Origin: Dehalococcoidia bacterium
GTDB taxonomy: Bacteria; Chloroflexota; Dehalococcoidia; UBA1151; UBA1328
Direction: 5' to 3'
Assembly (NCBI GenBank): GCA_030745955.1
Contig: JASLNQ010000094.1
Location: forward strand, 1-7,985
DNA: 7,985 nt
Part shown: one piece after another, positions 5,761-7,985 of the stretch
How the letters are laid out: each line of letters begins with the position of its first letter
How positions within the stretch are numbered: position 1 is the stretch's first letter
Program-made: the position numbers and the translations under genes
Notes under the pieces: model-generated
The model's input: the letters and a program-made list of their open reading frames with translations, nothing else
Database searches by the model: none
Told to the model about the DNA's origin: nothing

Positions 5761-7032
5761 CTACTGCCCTTCGCCTGCGGGATATATGCGGTGTTCCGGC
5801 CTGAAATCGGGGATATCGATCGGTGCGCCGTTTCGTTTCACGTTCTCGATCGATATCGGGAAGATACTGCTCCATGTCACGGCGTCGTAGACGTCGATGG
5901 GCGGATCGACTTCGCCCGCGACGGCCCGCGCGAAGTCGTACATCACGAAGTAATCGCCCCCGCCGTGACCGGCCCTCACGGCCTCACCGCCAAGTTGCTT
6001 CCAGTACGGGTGTTCGTATTCGTCGCTGAAGTCCCATAGCGGCTGCCACTCGGCACCCGCCAGATCGCCATCGCCCGCGGGACGAGCCTTGTCCCGGTAA
6101 CCGAAATTGTGAGGACTGACACCGGGTGAAACTCCATCGACCCAGACCAGCGGACTCTCGCCGTCAAAACGTCCCGAGATATACGCGCCCGACGTGCCCT
6201 GCAAGCTGTGCAGGGCCATATTGTGGGGCCGCGGGCTTGCCGAGTCTTTGCGCAGGCAGATCACCCGGCCCTGCTCGGTTTCGATCAGCGTAGTGGCCGA
6301 GTCGGTGAAGTCCGACCACGCGGCATCTTTTGTGTCGACGTGGCCTTCCGGCAGGACCGACCGTGCCCAGTCCTGGCGAGCGGCCGACTTCGTAACGAAT
6401 GTTGTGGTCCGCACAAGACGGTCGTCCCGGTTGATGCCCAGCCACTGTGCGATCGGACCCAGCGAGTGGGTGGGGTAGCCGTTTCCGCGTGACGACTGGG
6501 TGTTCCCGCCACCGCCGCCACCCCTCCACGTCCGGGTGAGATCGGTGTTGAACATCAGGTCACGACAATCGTGGATGTAGGCGCCCTCGGCGTACGTCAG
6601 GTCACCGAACACCCCCTGCTCGGCCATATTGCGGACCATCATCGCTTCACGCCGGTAGCAGTAGTTCTCGGCCATCATGTAGGTGAGGCCAGTCTTTTCA
6701 ACCGTCTCCACCAGCGCGTAGCACTCATCGAGTGTTGCGGCGGCGATTACCTCCGAGAGGACGTGCTTGCCGGCATTCAGCGCGGTCAGGGCCTGCCCGG
6801 CGTGAAGCAACATCGGGGTCGCGATGAACACGGCGTCGATCTCGGGATCCTCGACGAGGTCTTCGAAGGCGGAATAGGCCTTGAGACCGGGACGGCCTTC
6901 AGTCCATTCGGCCCGAACCCGGTCGGACGGATCGCAAACGGCCGCAAGCTCGATCTGTCCTTCCAGGCCGCCCAGAACCTGGTCGAACCGCGAACCCCTG
7001 TTGCCGCCGGCGACGGCCAATCGAACGGTCAT
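5761..7032 (-). CDS. Gfo/Idh/MocA-family oxidoreductase, GH109 glycosidase-like
   Basis: The product has 423 residues. An N-terminal NAD-binding fold starts at residue 2 (RLAVAGGNRGSRF, 4-16). The later motifs resemble family GH109 (NAD-dependent alpha-N-acetylgalactosaminidase): AENYCYRRE (121-129), QGVFGDLTYAEGAYIH (139-154), YPTHSLGPIAQWL (186-198) and HGGGDYFVMY (356-365) followed by VYDAVTWSSIFPIS (381-394). Y152 and H189 fall where GH109 has its substrate-contacting Tyr and His. The EKP lysine of ordinary dehydrogenases is replaced by SEVIAA (93-98), as I recall for GH109. A glycosidase or a sugar dehydrogenase activity is possible; substrate unknown. Six consecutive Gly (171-176) form a loop before the YPTH motif. 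The frame is open to 7110, but the ATG at 7030-7032 follows AGGGAG (7038-7043) by 5 nt and starts the fold. No signal peptide is seen. It lies 29 bp after the methyltransferase stop, probably in the same operon. Confidence 0.88.
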   Translation of the reverse strand: MTVRLAVAGGNRGSRFDQVLGGLEGQIELAAVCDPSDRVRAEWTEGRPGLKAYSAFEDLVEDPEIDAVFIATPMLLHAGQALTALNAGKHVLSEVIAAATLDECYALVETVEKTGLTYMMAENYCYRREAMMVRNMAEQGVFGDLTYAEGAYIHDCRDLMFNTDLTRTWRGGGGGGNTQSSRGNGYPTHSLGPIAQWLGINRDDRLVRTTTFVTKSAARQDWARSVLPEGHVDTKDAAWSDFTDSATTLIETEQGRVICLRKDSASPRPHNMALHSLQGTSGAYISGRFDGESPLVWVDGVSPGVSPHNFGYRDKARPAGDGDLAGAEWQPLWDFSDEYEHPYWKQLGGEAVRAGHGGGDYFVMYDFARAVAGEVDPPIDVYDAVTWSSIFPISIENVKRNGAPIDIPDFRPEHRIYPAGEGQ

Positions 7033-7061
7033 TGTTACTCCCTGCCTGGCTTGTTTTGACT

Positions 7062-7898
7062 TTAGATGGCGTTCAGGACTAGCGGGTAGAAGTTTTCTCC
7101 ACCGGGCCACCCCGCTGGTTGTTCCGCCGCCTGGAAACCCTGCGATTCGACGATGCTGGCAAGGGTTTCGCGGGTGTACTCGACCACGGTTTGCGAATGG
7201 CGGGTTACATCGCCCGACCCGGTATCGATGACGTACCAGCGCTTTACGGCCATTTGCGCGTCGTCGTGCCAGAAACCTTCTTCAAGCAGCAGGTGTGGCC
7301 GGTCGCTGAACAGGCCGTCGGTGGCGGCCGACCAGGTGGGGGGTGTCTCGAAGTTGGCCTGGATGACACCCGGTTCGTGGGGTTCCAGCAGGAGGGTCCC
7401 GCCATCGTTCAGGGCCCGTCTCGCTTTGCCAACGATCCTGTTCAGGTCGTCGACGCTGAATACGTTCATCTCGCCAAACAACAGCATGGCGAGGTCGAAT
7501 CCTGTGCCGTACCGGGCTTTCCGGACATCGGCGTGGACGAACTCACAGGCGAGTGACTCGGATGCGGATGTCGACTTCGCCCATTCGACCGAGGCCGGAG
7601 AGAAGTCGATCCCAAGTGTTGTGTGCCCCCGTCGTGCGAGCTCATGTGAGTGCAGGCCCGGCCCGCATGCGAGGTCGAGGATGCGGGTGCCCGAGTTGGC
7701 CTGTTCGCCCAGCAAGCCCTCGATGTAATCGACCTGTTTGTGAACGATCTCGGTCCGTCGACTGGCCGCGTCGTGGTCCTGCGACAGGTGTTCTTTGAGC
7801 ATCCGGCAGCTGAAATCGGGGTCGTCCCAGGGGATTTTTTCGCCTTCAGCCCATGTTGCGGGCGGGATCGGACGGCCGACGATGTCTGAAATATCCAT
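7062..7898 (-). CDS. Class I SAM-dependent methyltransferase
   Basis: The product has 278 residues. The SAM-binding motif ILDLACGPGLHS (73-84) is followed by the acidic strand end LGIDFS (95-100), FVHADV (120-125) and FDLAMLLFGEMNVF (134-147), in the order of class I Rossmann methyltransferases. The N-terminal segment (about 24-60, with PWDDPDFSCRML and HDAASRRTE) is a helical cap that recurs before such domains in uncharacterised homologues. The C-terminal part (about 195-278) is strand-rich and probably helps bind the substrate, which cannot be named. The frame can be extended by three codons to a TTG at 7907, but I prefer the ATG at 7898: the TTG would overlap the -10 box, and neither start has a good Shine-Dalgarno sequence. 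It is the first gene of a probable operon with the GH109-like gene. Confidence 0.9.
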   Translation of the reverse strand: MDISDIVGRPIPPATWAEGEKIPWDDPDFSCRMLKEHLSQDHDAASRRTEIVHKQVDYIEGLLGEQANSGTRILDLACGPGLHSHELARRGHTTLGIDFSPASVEWAKSTSASESLACEFVHADVRKARYGTGFDLAMLLFGEMNVFSVDDLNRIVGKARRALNDGGTLLLEPHEPGVIQANFETPPTWSAATDGLFSDRPHLLLEEGFWHDDAQMAVKRWYVIDTGSGDVTRHSQTVVEYTRETLASIVESQGFQAAEQPAGWPGGENFYPLVLNAI

Positions 7899-7905
7899 AA
7901 CTCGC

Positions 7906-7933
7906 AATATAGCCGTGAAAAAGGTGATATCAA
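7906..7933 (-). promoter_or_regulatory. Sigma70-type promoter of the methyltransferase operon, probably leaderless
   Basis: Reading the minus strand, a -35 box TTGATA (7928-7933, 5/6 to consensus) and a -10 box TATATT (7906-7911, 5/6) are 16 bp apart. Seven bases (GCGAGTT) separate the -10 box from the ATG at 7898, so transcription should start at or one base before the A of the ATG. That gives a leaderless mRNA and accounts for the missing Shine-Dalgarno sequence. The remaining bases to 7985 show no gene. Confidence 0.65.
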
Positions 7934-7985
7934 CCTTTGCGGGGACGGGAAACCAGCGATGGCGCCAGTGCGGTTTCGCGCTAAT

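Noticed and set aside
7033..7110. N-terminal extension of the GH109-like protein to 7110
   Set aside because: The extra 26 residues overlap the methyltransferase gene, are basic and unrelated to the fold, while the ATG at 7032 has AGGGAG at the right distance.
1..7985. Defence, toxin-antitoxin, CRISPR, integron or prophage system
   Set aside because: No nuclease, transposase, integrase, repeat-spacer array or toxin-like pair can be recognised on either strand; the genes are mostly metabolic enzymes.

Overview
The window holds seven convincing protein-coding genes in high-GC bacterial DNA, with no tRNA, rRNA, CRISPR array, transposase or phage gene visible. The organism cannot be fixed from the sequence. 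An N-acyl-D-amino-acid deacylase homologue, a GH109-like oxidoreductase and a likely leaderless promoter would fit a free-living heterotroph such as a marine Chloroflexota, Actinomycetota or Alphaproteobacterium. A palindrome that reads through as HPGLDPGS is a repeat often met in proteobacterial chromosomes. These points are inference only.

Layout. Positions 10-1193 (minus): a MOSC-domain protein followed by a small four-helix membrane protein, coupled by an ATGA stop/start overlap. Positions 1194-1448: gene-free, carrying a 180-bp segment bounded by 19-nt inverted repeats (18/19 matching). Positions 1449-2396 (minus): a short-chain dehydrogenase with an internal insertion and a C-terminal tail. 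Positions 2397-2588: a 192-bp divergent promoter region. Positions 2589-4181 (plus): a D-aminoacylase-family amidohydrolase in which the usual metal-bridging cysteine appears to be aspartate. Positions 4391-5431 (plus): a secreted protein with a fibronectin type III domain and a very long charged helix made of about fifteen 11-residue repeats, closed by a strong intrinsic terminator at 5490-5524. Positions 5525-5760: a convergent gap with a palindromic repeat, a two-copy 16-bp tandem repeat and a consensus G-quadruplex motif. Positions 5761-7898 (minus): a SAM-dependent methyltransferase followed 29 bp later by a GH109-like Gfo/Idh/MocA protein, apparently one operon driven by a promoter at 7906-7933 whose transcript should begin at or next to the methyltransferase ATG.

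How the genes fit together. Most are soluble metabolic enzymes: amide hydrolysis, an NAD(P)-dependent alcohol/ketone step, a glycosidase-like NAD enzyme, a methyl transfer and a molybdenum-cofactor-type domain. They suggest a catabolic or modification region, but no single pathway can be read from them. I see no obvious defence, secretion or mobile system. The most unusual items are the hendecad-repeat secreted protein, the long inverted-repeat element, the altered amidohydrolase metal site and the leaderless promoter.
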